DNA of 47,907 bases, taken from Flavobacteriales bacterium (GTDB lineage Bacteria; Bacteroidota; Bacteroidia; Flavobacteriales_C; GCA-002722245). The stretch lies in NCBI GenBank assembly GCA_002720635.1, contig PBJD01000026.1:1-47907 (forward strand), written 5' to 3'. Positions 1 to 9,819 of the stretch are shown here, in pieces. How positions within the stretch are numbered: the first letter of the stretch is position 1; every line of letters starts with the position of its first letter. Position numbers and translations under genes: made by a program. The notes below the pieces were generated by a model. That model ran no database searches. It saw nothing but the letters and a program-made list of their open reading frames with translations, and was not told the origin of the DNA.

Positions 1-924
1 AGATCCAAAGGAGTAAACAATGTTTTCAGGAGTAACAAAAATATTATCAGCAAAATATAAAGGTTCTGAGAATTCATTCGCTATCCATGTTTCACCATAA
101 TCTGAGGAGCATAAAACAACGTAATTAGCACTAGTGGTACACAAAGCAGCGACATATCTTCCATTTTCCTTCAAACAAAAAACTTCATAATCAACAGTTT
201 GAGTTGCCCATGAATTTCCATTGTCAGTCGATCGTTTTAATTGATTACCGTGTGTACCACTTGATATAATGGTGTTATCATCCATTAAAACTAACAGATT
301 CTGGTTGTCAAGAAATTTTTTATACTCCCAAGTATTTCCATAATCTGAGGTTGTGAAAAGGTGAGTTTCAAAAACATTTTCCTTTTCCCCTACTAAAATC
401 CCTTTACCATTTCTATTTATTTTTAAAGGAGTCATATTTCCATATGTGAATGAAAAATCATATTGGGATAAGTTGGGATGAGATACCGGATTCCAGGTTA
501 AACCTTTGTCGGTGGTTTTGTAAACAGTGTCATTGCTTCCAATATATAAGCACGAATTAGCGTCATAACAATGAACTTTTCCCATTCGTATTCCTTCATA
601 GTTTTTAGTTTCTGCGACAGATACCCAAGTTAATCCGCTGTCTATTGTCATAAAGATGGAGTCACGATCAGAAACAAAACCAAAACTTTCATCATAGAAA
701 TATATCTCTCTAATGCCGTTAAAACTATTTGTTCCTAATTGGGAAAAAGTTTGTCCTTGATCGGTTGATATTTCTACGAAACTAGAAGATTCTCTAACTA
801 TGAAGTTGTCATTTAATACAAAAGTTTCAGTTTCACCCCAAAAAATATCATCATTTAAAGCTGTGTTTTGAGCATTTGAAATGCAGAAAGAAAAAACTAT
901 GGTTGAAAGAAGTAAAAGTCTCAT
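1..924 (-). CDS. Secreted protein with BNR/YCF48-like (sortilin-type) repeats, C-terminus outside window (partial)
   Basis: Open reverse frame from ATG (complement 922-924): MRLLLLSTIVFSFCISNAQN signal peptide, then repeated 'S-D-x-G-x-T/S-W' blocks (STDQGQTF, TIDSGLTW, TTDKGLTW, TSDYGNTW, STDNGNSW, SSDYGETW). Absent from the ORF track, probably because it has no stop in the window. Confidence 0.8.
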   Translation of the reverse strand, partial: MRLLLLSTIVFSFCISNAQNTALNDDIFWGETETFVLNDNFIVRESSSFVEISTDQGQTFSQLGTNSFNGIREIYFYDESFGFVSDRDSIFMTIDSGLTWVSVAETKNYEGIRMGKVHCYDANSCLYIGSNDTVYKTTDKGLTWNPVSHPNLSQYDFSFTYGNMTPLKINRNGKGILVGEKENVFETHLFTTSDYGNTWEYKKFLDNQNLLVLMDDNTIISSGTHGNQLKRSTDNGNSWATQTVDYEVFCLKENGRYVAALCTTSANYVVLCSSDYGETWIANEFSEPLYFADNIFVTPENIVYSFGS

Positions 925-1008
925 TTTTTATTTTTTAAAGATGTTAAATTAATAAAATATGTTTAAAAATTAAATAATAATAAATGAATTTTCGGTAATC
1001 TTCAGATC

Positions 1009-1040
1009 AAAAAAAAAGTTCGATACAATCGAACTTTTTT
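1009..1040. terminator. Bidirectional rho-independent terminator-like hairpin
   Basis: AAAAAAGTTCGAT-ACA-ATCGAACTTTTTT directly after the stop of the 1046-1402 minus-strand gene. Confidence 0.75.
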
Positions 1041-1045
1041 AAATT

Positions 1046-1402
1046 TTAAAACGGTAAATCGTCTTCTTCTTCATCTCCCGGTAGAGCGGGTGGTATGTCC
1101 GCCGCCACAGGCGCAGGGACTGCATCTGCCGCTTCAATTCTCCAGGCATCCAGAGAGTTGAAATATTTTACTTCACCTTGCGGAGATGTCCATTCTCTTC
1201 CTCTGATATTGAAGTTGACAGTAATTTCACTTCCAATTTGAAATCCATCCAGCAAGGCACATCTGTCCTGAGTAGCCTGAAGCTGTATGTGCTGTGGATA
1301 CTGAGAGGATTCGTCTGTAAGAACAAATTCTCTTACTGAAAACTTTTCTGAAACCTGTCTGGTTTCTTTTACTTCTTTTAATCTTCCTTTGAGTTGAAAC
1401 AT
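1046..1402 (-). CDS. DUF3127 domain-containing (OB-fold/SSB-like) protein
   Basis: 118 aa; MFQLKGRLKEVKETRQVSEKFSVREFVLTDESSQYPQHIQLQ...GREWTSPQGEVKYFNSLDAWRIE resembles the Bacteroidota DUF3127 family; acidic 'DEEEDDLPF' tail resembles SSB C-terminal tips. Confidence 0.8.
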   Translation of the reverse strand: MFQLKGRLKEVKETRQVSEKFSVREFVLTDESSQYPQHIQLQATQDRCALLDGFQIGSEITVNFNIRGREWTSPQGEVKYFNSLDAWRIEAADAVPAPVAADIPPALPGDEEEDDLPF

Positions 1403-1555
1403 AATGCTAAATTAATTGGACCATAAAACTACTACAGAAGTACTTTAGAATGTATAAAGTATTTTCAAAACTTATTAACTATTTCGAGAATTAATCAACA
1501 TTGTTTTAAAAATGGAAAAAAAATCAATTTTATTTCCTGGTTGATTGAAAAAATG

Positions 1556-1563
1556 TATCTTTG
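1556..1563 (+). promoter_or_regulatory. Bacteroidota-type -7 element (TAnnTTTG) of the tRNA-Leu promoter
   Basis: TATCTTTG 22 bp upstream of the tRNA 5' end; a weak TTTC -33-like element lies about 19 bp further upstream. Confidence 0.5.
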
Positions 1564-1584
1564 TGGACCGAATTTTTAATGGAA

Positions 1585-1666
1585 GCGGGTGTGGTGAAAT
1601 TGGTAGACACGCTAGACTTAGGATCTAGTGCTTCACGGCATGGGGGTTCGAGTCCCTCCACCCGCA
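1585..1666 (+). tRNA. tRNA-Leu (anticodon TAG)
   Basis: GCGGGTG/CACCCGC acceptor stem, long variable arm, anticodon loop ACTTAGGAT, T-arm GGGGGTTCGAGTCCCTC, discriminator A. Confidence 0.95.
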
Positions 1667-1706
1667 CTTTTTCTACCCAATCCACTCCCAAATAATTTTT
1701 TTTAAA

Positions 1707-3050
1707 ATGAACATTACACAAGAAAACGTTGATGCATTAAATGCAGTTTTAAAAGTTGAAGTTACTGAAGATGATTATGCTGACCAGGTCAATCAATTCT
1801 TAAAGAAACAACAAAAAAGCGCTTCAATGCAAGGTTTCCGTCCAGGAAAAGTTCCTTTTGGACTTATTAAGAAAATGTATGGAGTTAATGCTAAAGTTGA
1901 AGAGATTGAAAAGCTGATAAACGACAGTATATTTAAGTTTATTGAGAATGAAAAGTTAGATGTTTTAGGTCAACCTCTTCCAAAAGAGGTAGATGAAACT
2001 ATCGATTGGAACACTCAGAAGGAATTTGTTTTTGAATACGATTTAGGCTTGTCTCCAGCGATTGATGTTAAACTTAAAGCAAGTAAAAAATTCATTTCGT
2101 ATGATATTCAGCCCGATGATAATTTAATTGACAAATATGTTGAGGAAATTACTTCAAGATATGGAACTGTAGGTACTGGAGATGTTGTTGAAGCAAAAGA
2201 CATTGTGGTTGCCGATATTGCTGAATTGGAAGATGGAGAGGTAAAGAATGGTGGTCTTGCAAAACTGGCTAATGTTTCAGTTGAAAGGGCTACAGATGAT
2301 TTCAAGAAAAAAATAATTGGTTTAAAGCCGGATGCAGAGTTAAAAATAGATGTTTCAGAGATTTACAGGGAAGTTTCAGAGGTAGCAACTTTAATGGGCG
2401 TTGATGAGTCTGCTGTTCAATCAGCTGGAAAGGAATTTCAGTTTAAAGTTGTTTCCATTTCAAGAATGGTTCCTTCTGAAATTAATCAGGAATTATTTGA
2501 TAAAGTATATGGTAAGGAAACGGTTTCCTCAGTGGAAGAGTTCAGACAAAAACTGGCTGATGAGGCAAAGGGAATGTTGGATAGTCAAGGGAAAAATAAA
2601 TTAAGAAACGATATTGTTGAGTATTTGCTGGATTCGGTAAAGTTTGATTTACCCGACTCGTTTCTAAAGAAGTTTATTCATGCCACTTCAAAAGAGCCAG
2701 TTACAATTGAACAGATTGAGGCAGATTATGCTCAGCATAGCTCAACTTTCAGATGGCAGTTGATTGAGAATAAATTAATTTCCGATCATAATATAAAGGT
2801 TGAAGAATCTGAGGTTGTTGAAAAAGCCAAAGAAATGATTGTTGCTAATTTTAAGCAGTTTGGTCAGGAAGTGCCTGCGGAGGAATTGGAGAATTATGCT
2901 AAAACTGTGCTTGCAAAACAGGAGGAAAGACAAAAAATGTATAATGAATTGTATTCAGACAAGATTTTGGATTTGGTTTCTGAAAAATGTAAGCTGGAAT
3001 CAAAAGAAGTTACTTATGATGAGTTTGTAAAACTTGCTGCTAAAAAGTAG
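1707..3050 (+). CDS. tig: Trigger factor
   Basis: 447 aa; ribosome-binding signature 'SMQGFRPGKVPFGLIKKMYG', PPIase and C-terminal chaperone regions; followed by clpP and clpX. Confidence 0.93.
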   Translation: MNITQENVDALNAVLKVEVTEDDYADQVNQFLKKQQKSASMQGFRPGKVPFGLIKKMYGVNAKVEEIEKLINDSIFKFIENEKLDVLGQPLPKEVDETIDWNTQKEFVFEYDLGLSPAIDVKLKASKKFISYDIQPDDNLIDKYVEEITSRYGTVGTGDVVEAKDIVVADIAELEDGEVKNGGLAKLANVSVERATDDFKKKIIGLKPDAELKIDVSEIYREVSEVATLMGVDESAVQSAGKEFQFKVVSISRMVPSEINQELFDKVYGKETVSSVEEFRQKLADEAKGMLDSQGKNKLRNDIVEYLLDSVKFDLPDSFLKKFIHATSKEPVTIEQIEADYAQHSSTFRWQLIENKLISDHNIKVEESEVVEKAKEMIVANFKQFGQEVPAEELENYAKTVLAKQEERQKMYNELYSDKILDLVSEKCKLESKEVTYDEFVKLAAKK

Positions 3051-3101
3051 GATTTTGCTGTTAACGTAAAAATTTTGATTTCTTTTTGTGAAATTTTATA
3101 G

Positions 3102-3127
3102 AGATGCGACAATTTTGTCGCATCTTT
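3102..3127 (+). terminator. Rho-independent terminator after tig
   Basis: AGATGCGAC-AATTTT-GTCGCATCTTT hairpin plus T-run. Confidence 0.75.
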
Positions 3128-3178
3128 AATTTTAGCTTGTTTTAATTTTACAAAACATTAAAAAACTACCAGATAAAT

Positions 3179-3847
3179 ATGTTTGACGCGGGAAAAGAGT
3201 TTAAAAAGTTTGCTGTTAAAGATCAAGGAATCTCCAGCATGCATATGGAAAGCTATATTGAGTCTTCCATGACTCCTTATATTGTTGAGGAAAGGCAACT
3301 TAATGTTGCTCAAATGGATGTGTTCTCAAGGTTAATGATGGATAGAATCATTTTCCTGGGAACTGGTGTTAATGATCATATGGCCAATATAATACAGGCT
3401 CAATTGTTGTTTTTAGAGTCTCTGGATTCAGAAAAGGATATTCAGATTTATTTAAATTCACCAGGGGGTTCTGTATATGCCGGTTTGGGTATTTATGATA
3501 CTATGCAGTATATTAATCCTGATGTGGCTACTATTTGTACAGGTATGGCTGCGTCGATGGGAGCTGTGTTGTTATGCGCCGGTGCTGAAGGAAAAAGAAC
3601 TGCATTGCAACATTCCAGGGTAATGATTCATCAGCCTTTAGGTGGTGCTCAGGGTCAGGCGTCGGATATTGAAATTACTGCCAGAGAAATTCAAAAGCTC
3701 AAAAAAGAGCTGTATACCATAATTGCCAATCATTCTGGTCAAACCTATGAGAAGGTATGGGAAGATTCGGATCGCGATTACTGGATGATTGCCGAAGAGG
3801 CAAAAGAGTATGGTATGATTGACGAAGTGTTGGTAAAGAAAAAATAA
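3179..3847 (+). CDS. clpP: ATP-dependent Clp protease proteolytic subunit
   Basis: [34 protein letters not shown] (catalytic Ser), [12 protein letters not shown] (catalytic His). Confidence 0.97.
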   Translation: MFDAGKEFKKFAVKDQGISSMHMESYIESSMTPYIVEERQLNVAQMDVFSRLMMDRIIFLGTGVNDHMANIIQAQLLFLESLDSEKDIQIYLNSPGGSVYAGLGIYDTMQYINPDVATICTGMAASMGAVLLCAGAEGKRTALQHSRVMIHQPLGGAQGQASDIEITAREIQKLKKELYTIIANHSGQTYEKVWEDSDRDYWMIAEEAKEYGMIDEVLVKKK

Positions 3848-3868
3848 TATAAATAGATTTATTAGATA

Positions 3869-3900
3869 ACCGCTTGAGTAAAACTCTCAGGCGGTTTTTT
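3869..3900 (+). terminator. Terminator-like hairpin between clpP and clpX
   Basis: ACCGCTTGAG-taaaact-CTCAGGCGGT followed by a T6 run. Confidence 0.7.
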
Positions 3901-3901
3901 G

Positions 3902-3909
3902 TATATTTG
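3902..3909 (+). promoter_or_regulatory. Putative -7 element TATATTTG of a clpX promoter
   Basis: Exact TAnnTTTG match 5 nt before the clpX ATG. Confidence 0.4.
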
Positions 3910-3914
3910 CGTTT

Positions 3915-5165
3915 ATGGACAAGAATAATCAGGTTAAATGTTCCTTTTGTGGTAGAGAGAAAAAAGACACGAGTGTATTAATTGCGGGAATAGAGGGATA
4001 TATCTGTGATAGTTGTGTTACACAGGCTCAGGGAATTGTAAAAGAAGAAAGTTCAGCTAAAATCAATATTAATTTAGACAATGAGTTAAAATTGATGAAG
4101 CCAATTGAGATAAAAAAGCATCTGGATCATTATGTTATCGGGCAGAATAAAGCCAAGAAAATATTGTCAGTTGCTGTTTATAATCATTACAAAAGATTGG
4201 CTCAGCACAATAATATTATTGGCTCGGATGATGATGTTGAAATTGAAAAATCAAATATTTTACTTGTTGGTGAAACGGGTACGGGTAAAACCTTATTGGC
4301 AAGAACAATTGCTAAGATCCTGAATGTTCCTTTTTGTATTGCCGACGCTACTGTTCTTACTGAGGCAGGTTATGTTGGCGAGGATGTGGAAGCTATTTTA
4401 TCAAGGTTGTTGCAAGCTGCTGATTATGATGTTGAATCTGCTGAGAGAGGAATTGTATTTATTGATGAAATTGACAAAATTGCCAGAAAGTCTGATAATC
4501 CATCAATTTCAAGAGATGTTAGTGGTGAAGGTGTTCAGCAGGCAATGCTGAAATTACTGGAGGGAAGTACTGTTGGAGTGCCTCCTCAGGGGGGAAGAAA
4601 ACATCCTGAACAAAAGCTGGTACAAATCAATACGAAAAATATTCTATTTGTTTGCGGAGGTGCTTTTGATGGTATTCAAAAATTGATTGAAAAGCGCGTG
4701 AAATCACAATCATTGGGGTTTCAGGCAAGCAAAACTCTTGCTTCTGTTGATAAGACGGATTTACTTCAATATGTTTCTCCGGAAGACATTAAATCTTTTG
4801 GGCTAATTCCTGAGTTAATCGGGAGACTTCCTGTTTTTTCGCATCTGAAACCTCTGGATCGATCTGCACTCAGAAGAATTCTTACGGAGCCCAAGAATGC
4901 CCTGGTGAAGCAGTATGTAAAGTTGTTTGATATTGATGGGATTAAGCTGGAGTTTGATAAGACAGTTCTTGATTTTATTGTCGATAAAGCTCTTGAGTAT
5001 AAATTAGGTGCTCGTGGTTTGAGGTCTATATGTGAGTCAATCATGATTGATGCTATGTTTGATTTACCATCAAATGGAGAGGAAAATCAATCTTTTACGA
5101 TAACGAAAGAATATGCTGTAGCAAAATTGTCTGGAGATACCTTAAAGAATCTTAAAGTTGCATAG
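3915..5165 (+). CDS. clpX: ATP-dependent Clp protease ATP-binding subunit ClpX
   Basis: N-terminal zinc-binding [10 protein letters not shown]...YICDSC; Walker [30 protein letters not shown] sensor 2. Confidence 0.97.
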   Translation: MDKNNQVKCSFCGREKKDTSVLIAGIEGYICDSCVTQAQGIVKEESSAKININLDNELKLMKPIEIKKHLDHYVIGQNKAKKILSVAVYNHYKRLAQHNNIIGSDDDVEIEKSNILLVGETGTGKTLLARTIAKILNVPFCIADATVLTEAGYVGEDVEAILSRLLQAADYDVESAERGIVFIDEIDKIARKSDNPSISRDVSGEGVQQAMLKLLEGSTVGVPPQGGRKHPEQKLVQINTKNILFVCGGAFDGIQKLIEKRVKSQSLGFQASKTLASVDKTDLLQYVSPEDIKSFGLIPELIGRLPVFSHLKPLDRSALRRILTEPKNALVKQYVKLFDIDGIKLEFDKTVLDFIVDKALEYKLGARGLRSICESIMIDAMFDLPSNGEENQSFTITKEYAVAKLSGDTLKNLKVA

Positions 5166-5184
5166 ATATAATCAGTTGGTCATT

Positions 5185-6171
5185 ATGAGAAAACACATTG
5201 AAGGATTTATACAGCAGTTAGAGGATGCTTTCTCAATTGGAGAGAAATCCGCGTTTTCCATACCCGATAAAAAGCTGAATAACGTTTTGATTCTCGGTGT
5301 TGGAGGTTCTGGTATCGGCGGTACTGTTGTTGCTAAAACAGCATTACTGGGTGCCGGCATACCTGTAATGACCTGTAATGATTACCACATTCCGGAATAT
5401 GTTGATGAAAATACCCTGGTAATTGCCTGCTCATACAGTGGGAATACTGAAGAAACTCTGACGGCATTGAAAAAATGTCAAAATAAAGGTACTGAAATTG
5501 CAGCGGTAACCTCAGGTGGTGAATTGAAACGGATATGTGAAGAACATAACTATAATCATATAATAATTCCCGGAGGTAATCCACCAAGAACCTGTTTAGG
5601 TTATTCATTGACCGAACAGTTTTTTATTTTGATTAAATACAAAATTCTGCCGGAAGCTGCGGTTGAAGAGTTAAAGTCTGCCATTCAGTTATTGAAAGAA
5701 AATGAGTCTTCTATCATTGAAGAAGCAAAGACTCTTGCTGATAATTTGTTTGGGAAGCTGCCGGTTATTTATTCAACAGATAAATTTGAGCCAGTTAGTA
5801 TTCGCTTCAGACAGCAATTAAATGAAAACAGTAAAGAGTTGTGCTGGCATCAGAAGTTTCCAGAAATGAATCATAATGAAATTGTTGGATGGGCTTCCGG
5901 TAATAGTAATTTGTCAGTCGTTATGTTCAGAAATCACGATGATTATTACAGGACTCAAGAGAGAATGGAGTTTATGAAAAAAGTGATTTTAGACAAAGGC
6001 TCTACTGTTACGGAAATACATAGTAAAGGAAATTCCTTTATAGAAAAAGCATTGTATTTAATATATCTGACAGATTGGGCTTCTCTTTTTATTGCAGAGA
6101 AGAAAGAAATTGATCCTGTTGAAATTAGAGTTATTGATGCTCTAAAAGACCACTTAGCAACTATTAAATAG
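5185..6171 (+). CDS. Bifunctional phosphoglucose/phosphomannose isomerase-like SIS-domain protein
   Basis: VLILGVGGSGIGG, ACSYSGNTEETL, GGNPPRTCLGYS; conserved N-terminus suggests start at 5185 rather than 5158. Confidence 0.85.
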   Translation: MRKHIEGFIQQLEDAFSIGEKSAFSIPDKKLNNVLILGVGGSGIGGTVVAKTALLGAGIPVMTCNDYHIPEYVDENTLVIACSYSGNTEETLTALKKCQNKGTEIAAVTSGGELKRICEEHNYNHIIIPGGNPPRTCLGYSLTEQFFILIKYKILPEAAVEELKSAIQLLKENESSIIEEAKTLADNLFGKLPVIYSTDKFEPVSIRFRQQLNENSKELCWHQKFPEMNHNEIVGWASGNSNLSVVMFRNHDDYYRTQERMEFMKKVILDKGSTVTEIHSKGNSFIEKALYLIYLTDWASLFIAEKKEIDPVEIRVIDALKDHLATIK

Positions 6172-6875
6172 TGAACAAGAAAGTTAAGCTAATCAATAAG
6201 GGCTTGATTGAGTTTAAAAAATGCTGGGATTTTCAAGCCGCCATTTTTGATGATATTATTCGAAATAAAATCGCTATTCGGAAAGGAGAAACCAAGAATA
6301 CTGCTACTGATAATTTTTTAATATTTTGTGAGCACCCCCATGTATACACTCTTGGTAAAACAGGAGAAAAGAATAATTTGCTTATTGATGAATCAGCATT
6401 AAAATCAAAAGATGCGAGTTATTATCATATAAACAGAGGTGGCGATGTCACCTATCATGGTCCTGGTCAGCTTGTGGGATATCCGATTTTGGATCTGGAT
6501 AATTTTTTCACGGATATAAATAAATATCTTCGGTTTTTAGAGGAGGCAGTTATTCTTACTTTAAAGGATTATGGCATAGAATCGGGAAGGGTAAAGGGTG
6601 CAACGGGTGTCTGGATTGATGGAGATAATCCATTAAAAGCAAGAAAAATATGTGCAATTGGAGTAAAACTTTCCCGATGGGTCACCATGCATGGTTTTGC
6701 GCTTAATGTGAATACTGACCTTGATTATTTTGACAATATAATTCCTTGTGGAATTTCCAATAAATCGGTAACCTCATTGCAAAAAGAATTGGGGCAATTT
6801 CAGGATATTTCTTCAGTACAGGAAAAGGTTGTTTTTCATCTTCAAAGTTTATTTGGTTTTGAATTCATAAAATAA
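6171..6875 (+). CDS. lipB: Lipoyl(octanoyl) transferase
   Basis: INRGGDVTYHGPGQLVGYPILDL and KICAIGVKLSRWVTMHGFALNVNTDL; GTG start overlaps the upstream stop by 1 nt. Confidence 0.95.
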   Translation: MNKKVKLINKGLIEFKKCWDFQAAIFDDIIRNKIAIRKGETKNTATDNFLIFCEHPHVYTLGKTGEKNNLLIDESALKSKDASYYHINRGGDVTYHGPGQLVGYPILDLDNFFTDINKYLRFLEEAVILTLKDYGIESGRVKGATGVWIDGDNPLKARKICAIGVKLSRWVTMHGFALNVNTDLDYFDNIIPCGISNKSVTSLQKELGQFQDISSVQEKVVFHLQSLFGFEFIK

Positions 6876-6906
6876 AACATTTGGATTTTTATTTCGTAGC
6901 TAGATT

Positions 6907-8070
6907 ATGAAGTTTTTAAAAAAGATATTTAAAGGGTTTGTTATTTTTCTTGTTGTTCTGAATTTAGCTATCTGGTTTTCGGGTAATACTCATATTTATA
7001 AAGGACTTACCGATACTTATTTTCAAGGGAGGTTAAAACCAACAATTGATGATCCGGATATATTTTACAACAGGGTTTTACATGCAAAAAATACAAAATC
7101 ATGGAAGGAATCGCCTTTGATGAATTCAAAACCCTTATCTGAACAGGTAAATGAATCTAATAAAGTTTTTGGAACGAAAGCATTTTTGGTAATTAAAGGA
7201 GATGAAATTATTCACGAGTCTTATTATGACGGGTATTCGAAGGATAAAATCTCTAATTCGTTCTCAATGGCAAAATCCATACTTAGTGTAATTACCGGAA
7301 TAGCGGTAAAGGAAAAGCGATTGTCAATTGAGGAGTCCGTACAGAGTTACTTACCGGATTTTGTTCAGGAAAAAGACAAGGATCTTAAAATTAAACATTT
7401 GCTTTCAATGACTTCTGGAATGAACTTTAAAGAAAGCTACGGGAATCCCATTGGTTTTATGGCAAAAGCTTACTATGGTACTGATTTAAAGGAGCTGACT
7501 AAAGGTTATGAGTTGGAAAAAGAACCCGGTAGTGAGTATTCTTATTTAGGTGGAAATAATCTGCTTCTGGGGTTTGTTCTTGAAAAAGTTACTGAGGAAA
7601 AGGTTTCTGATTATGGTTCGAGAATGTTGTGGGAAAAATTGGGTATGGAAAACGATGCAAAATGGATTCTTGATCATGAAAATGGCGATGAAAAAACTTT
7701 TACAGGAATATATGCTACTGCTCGGGATTTTGCAAAAATAGGTAAGCTTTACATGAATTATGGCAATATGTATGGAGAACAAATTGTAGATTCTTCATAT
7801 GTTATACAATCAATTAGCCCGGTAAATGTGCCTGATGTGGCTGGAGAAAACACGGATTATTACGGTTATTCATGGTGGCTGACTACCTATAAAGGTTCGA
7901 AGGTATTTTATATGAGAGGCATATTAGGCCAATACGTAATTTGTGTGCCTGATAAAGACTTAATTATAACAAGACTTGGTCAACTTAGAAGTAAGGAAAA
8001 GACTAAAGATAATAATGCTCCTGATGATTTATGGTCTTATTTGGAAGAAGGTTTTCGTCTTATTGAGTAA
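6907..8070 (+). CDS. Serine hydrolase, beta-lactamase (class C-like) family
   Basis: SMAKS (SxxK) motif, YSYLGGNN (YxN-like), N-terminal hydrophobic segment. Confidence 0.88.
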   Translation: MKFLKKIFKGFVIFLVVLNLAIWFSGNTHIYKGLTDTYFQGRLKPTIDDPDIFYNRVLHAKNTKSWKESPLMNSKPLSEQVNESNKVFGTKAFLVIKGDEIIHESYYDGYSKDKISNSFSMAKSILSVITGIAVKEKRLSIEESVQSYLPDFVQEKDKDLKIKHLLSMTSGMNFKESYGNPIGFMAKAYYGTDLKELTKGYELEKEPGSEYSYLGGNNLLLGFVLEKVTEEKVSDYGSRMLWEKLGMENDAKWILDHENGDEKTFTGIYATARDFAKIGKLYMNYGNMYGEQIVDSSYVIQSISPVNVPDVAGENTDYYGYSWWLTTYKGSKVFYMRGILGQYVICVPDKDLIITRLGQLRSKEKTKDNNAPDDLWSYLEEGFRLIE

Positions 8071-8093
8071 TTTTGGTTTTCAAATTGTTTTTA

Positions 8094-8501
8094 ATGAAGA
8101 AGGATATTGAAATGCCGGAGGTTTCTGGTGTGTATGTGGCTGTTATAAGTGAGATTGGTGTTGAAGGAGAGAAGATATGGAATGCTTACATTGTTAATGA
8201 TAAGTCTGAACCAATTGAAAATGTTTTTGTTTCTTCAAAAGGGTATCTGGTAAACATAAAAGGAGAGGAGTCTAAATCATCAGTGCTCAGGCATTTTTAT
8301 AAAGTTGTTCCTGCAAAATCATCGCAAAAAATTGAAGTTGTAATTGATGATGTTTTGAAACTGAATAATGAATATTTTGTTTCTTTTTACCATCAGGATC
8401 GACTGTTTGATAAAAAGTTTGTATTTCTAGCCGAAACTATTAAGAAGGAGAATATATCGGTTGTTCCAATAATTCAAAAACAAGGGGTCTGGATAAAGTG
8501 A
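8094..8501 (+). CDS. Conserved hypothetical protein of Bacteroidota
   Basis: MKKDIEMPEVSGVYVAVI...DDVLKLNNEYFVSFYHQDRLFDKKF resembles small flavobacterial proteins that, from memory, are sometimes labelled 'phenylalanyl-tRNA synthetase subunit alpha'; start set to ATG 8094, not TTG 8073. Confidence 0.7.
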   Translation: MKKDIEMPEVSGVYVAVISEIGVEGEKIWNAYIVNDKSEPIENVFVSSKGYLVNIKGEESKSSVLRHFYKVVPAKSSQKIEVVIDDVLKLNNEYFVSFYHQDRLFDKKFVFLAETIKKENISVVPIIQKQGVWIK

Positions 8502-8505
8502 GTTT

Positions 8506-9684
8506 TTACTCCGACATTTTTTCAAGGACTCTGAAAACAGGGTGGTTATTGTCGTAACAAATCAGAAAACTTTCTCTGGCATAATTTACATATTTCAACG
8601 TTTGAATTTCATCGTTAACCAAAGAATATGCCTGAGCGATATGCAACTGAATATGACCCCGGAACTCCATATCATATTTTTCTTTGTTTAATTTTTCTTT
8701 GTAAAAAGAAATAAGTTCATCGGAGTGGTTTGTTTTTATAAAGAACTCAATAATATCGGTGTTAATTGTATGCGATTTCCAATCTAACGCGAACATATTC
8801 TCAGCTGTAATCAATGCTTCTTGAGTTTTTTTCAGATGCAGAAAGGAATTTAGTAAATAATAATATGTATGATAAGTGCCTGGGATTAAACGATCGCAAT
8901 CTAAAAGTATTGAAATGGCTTCTTCATGTCTTCCTAATTTTCCCAGTATAGATCCTGTCATTTGACCGGCATCATTTTTATAATTGATGTATTTATATTT
9001 GGAGTAGGCCTTCCAGGCATGTTTTAAAGCCAGTTCATTACTATCCATTTCTGTATATATGTATGCCAAATTATAGTGGGTAGGAGCGTGATTTGAATCT
9101 AATATCAAGGATCTCTTAAAGTATTGAGTTGCTTTATCAGATTCTGAATTTAAATGATGAAAATACCCTAGTGCATACAATGATAAATAATCATTTATTC
9201 CATTTTTATCTGCGGTACTGTAAGCCGTATACATTCTTCTAAGGACTTCCTGCTGGCTAATTATCCAATCCCTGCCAAAGAGTATGAAAATATCGTAATA
9301 ATAGTCTCCTTTTGATTTTTGCAAGTTGTAATTTTCGGGGTTTTCTTTAATTAATGAGTCAAGAATTCTATCAATTTTAAATGGAAAAGTCGGAATTAGG
9401 TTTGTTTCAGCACGTTTTCGATGTTGTATAATAGTTTCTCCCGGTTTTAGATTTGTAAATGCAAATGCTTGATGTGAAACACTTTTAGTGAAATACTTTA
9501 AGCACATGTCTATCTTTTTTAAGTTTATCTGTTCTTTATTGATTTCGTTTTCTTTTGATGATAATAATTTCCAGGCATTGAGAAATTGTTTTTTTTCAAT
9601 AAGAGAATCAACATTCGAAAATTGGTGAGTATTTGAAAAGCAGAAATTAAAATAAAAAAGAAAAAGAAGCAGAAATTTATTCAT
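8506..9684 (-). CDS. Secreted TPR-repeat protein
   Basis: Signal peptide; tandem TPR-like helices (e.g. ATQYFKRSLILDSNHAPTHYNLAYIYTEMDSNELALKHAWKAY). Confidence 0.75.
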   Translation of the reverse strand: MNKFLLLFLFYFNFCFSNTHQFSNVDSLIEKKQFLNAWKLLSSKENEINKEQINLKKIDMCLKYFTKSVSHQAFAFTNLKPGETIIQHRKRAETNLIPTFPFKIDRILDSLIKENPENYNLQKSKGDYYYDIFILFGRDWIISQQEVLRRMYTAYSTADKNGINDYLSLYALGYFHHLNSESDKATQYFKRSLILDSNHAPTHYNLAYIYTEMDSNELALKHAWKAYSKYKYINYKNDAGQMTGSILGKLGRHEEAISILLDCDRLIPGTYHTYYYLLNSFLHLKKTQEALITAENMFALDWKSHTINTDIIEFFIKTNHSDELISFYKEKLNKEKYDMEFRGHIQLHIAQAYSLVNDEIQTLKYVNYARESFLICYDNNHPVFRVLEKMSE

Positions 9685-9819
9685 TGTATAAATTTAAGGT
9701 CTTTAATTCAGGAATAACTGGATATGAGTTTGAAATTAACATCGATACTTTGAGAAAAGTCCTGCGAATTTAAAAAACATATTGGATTGCAGCGTATTAT
9801 TGGTTAAATTACAAAGAAG

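Noticed and set aside
1-924. Possible non-coding or pseudogene region because absent from the ORF track
   Set aside because: It is an intact reverse open frame that runs off the window edge.
1530-1721. 63-aa minus-strand ORF
   Set aside because: It runs antisense across the tRNA-Leu gene and the tig start; no coding signature.
2108-2305. Antisense/out-of-frame ORFs inside tig (also 2401-2604 and 2839-3030)
   Set aside because: Contained within a well-supported CDS; low-complexity, shadow-frame translations.
4766-5044. Antisense ORFs over clpX and the SIS isomerase (also 5172-5360, 5333-5608)
   Set aside because: Shadow ORFs of strongly recognised genes.
9736-9745. TTAACATCGA upstream of gdhA, identical to half of the 13153 palindrome
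   Set aside because: No partner half-site at the expected spacing; single 10-mer match in AT-rich sequence.
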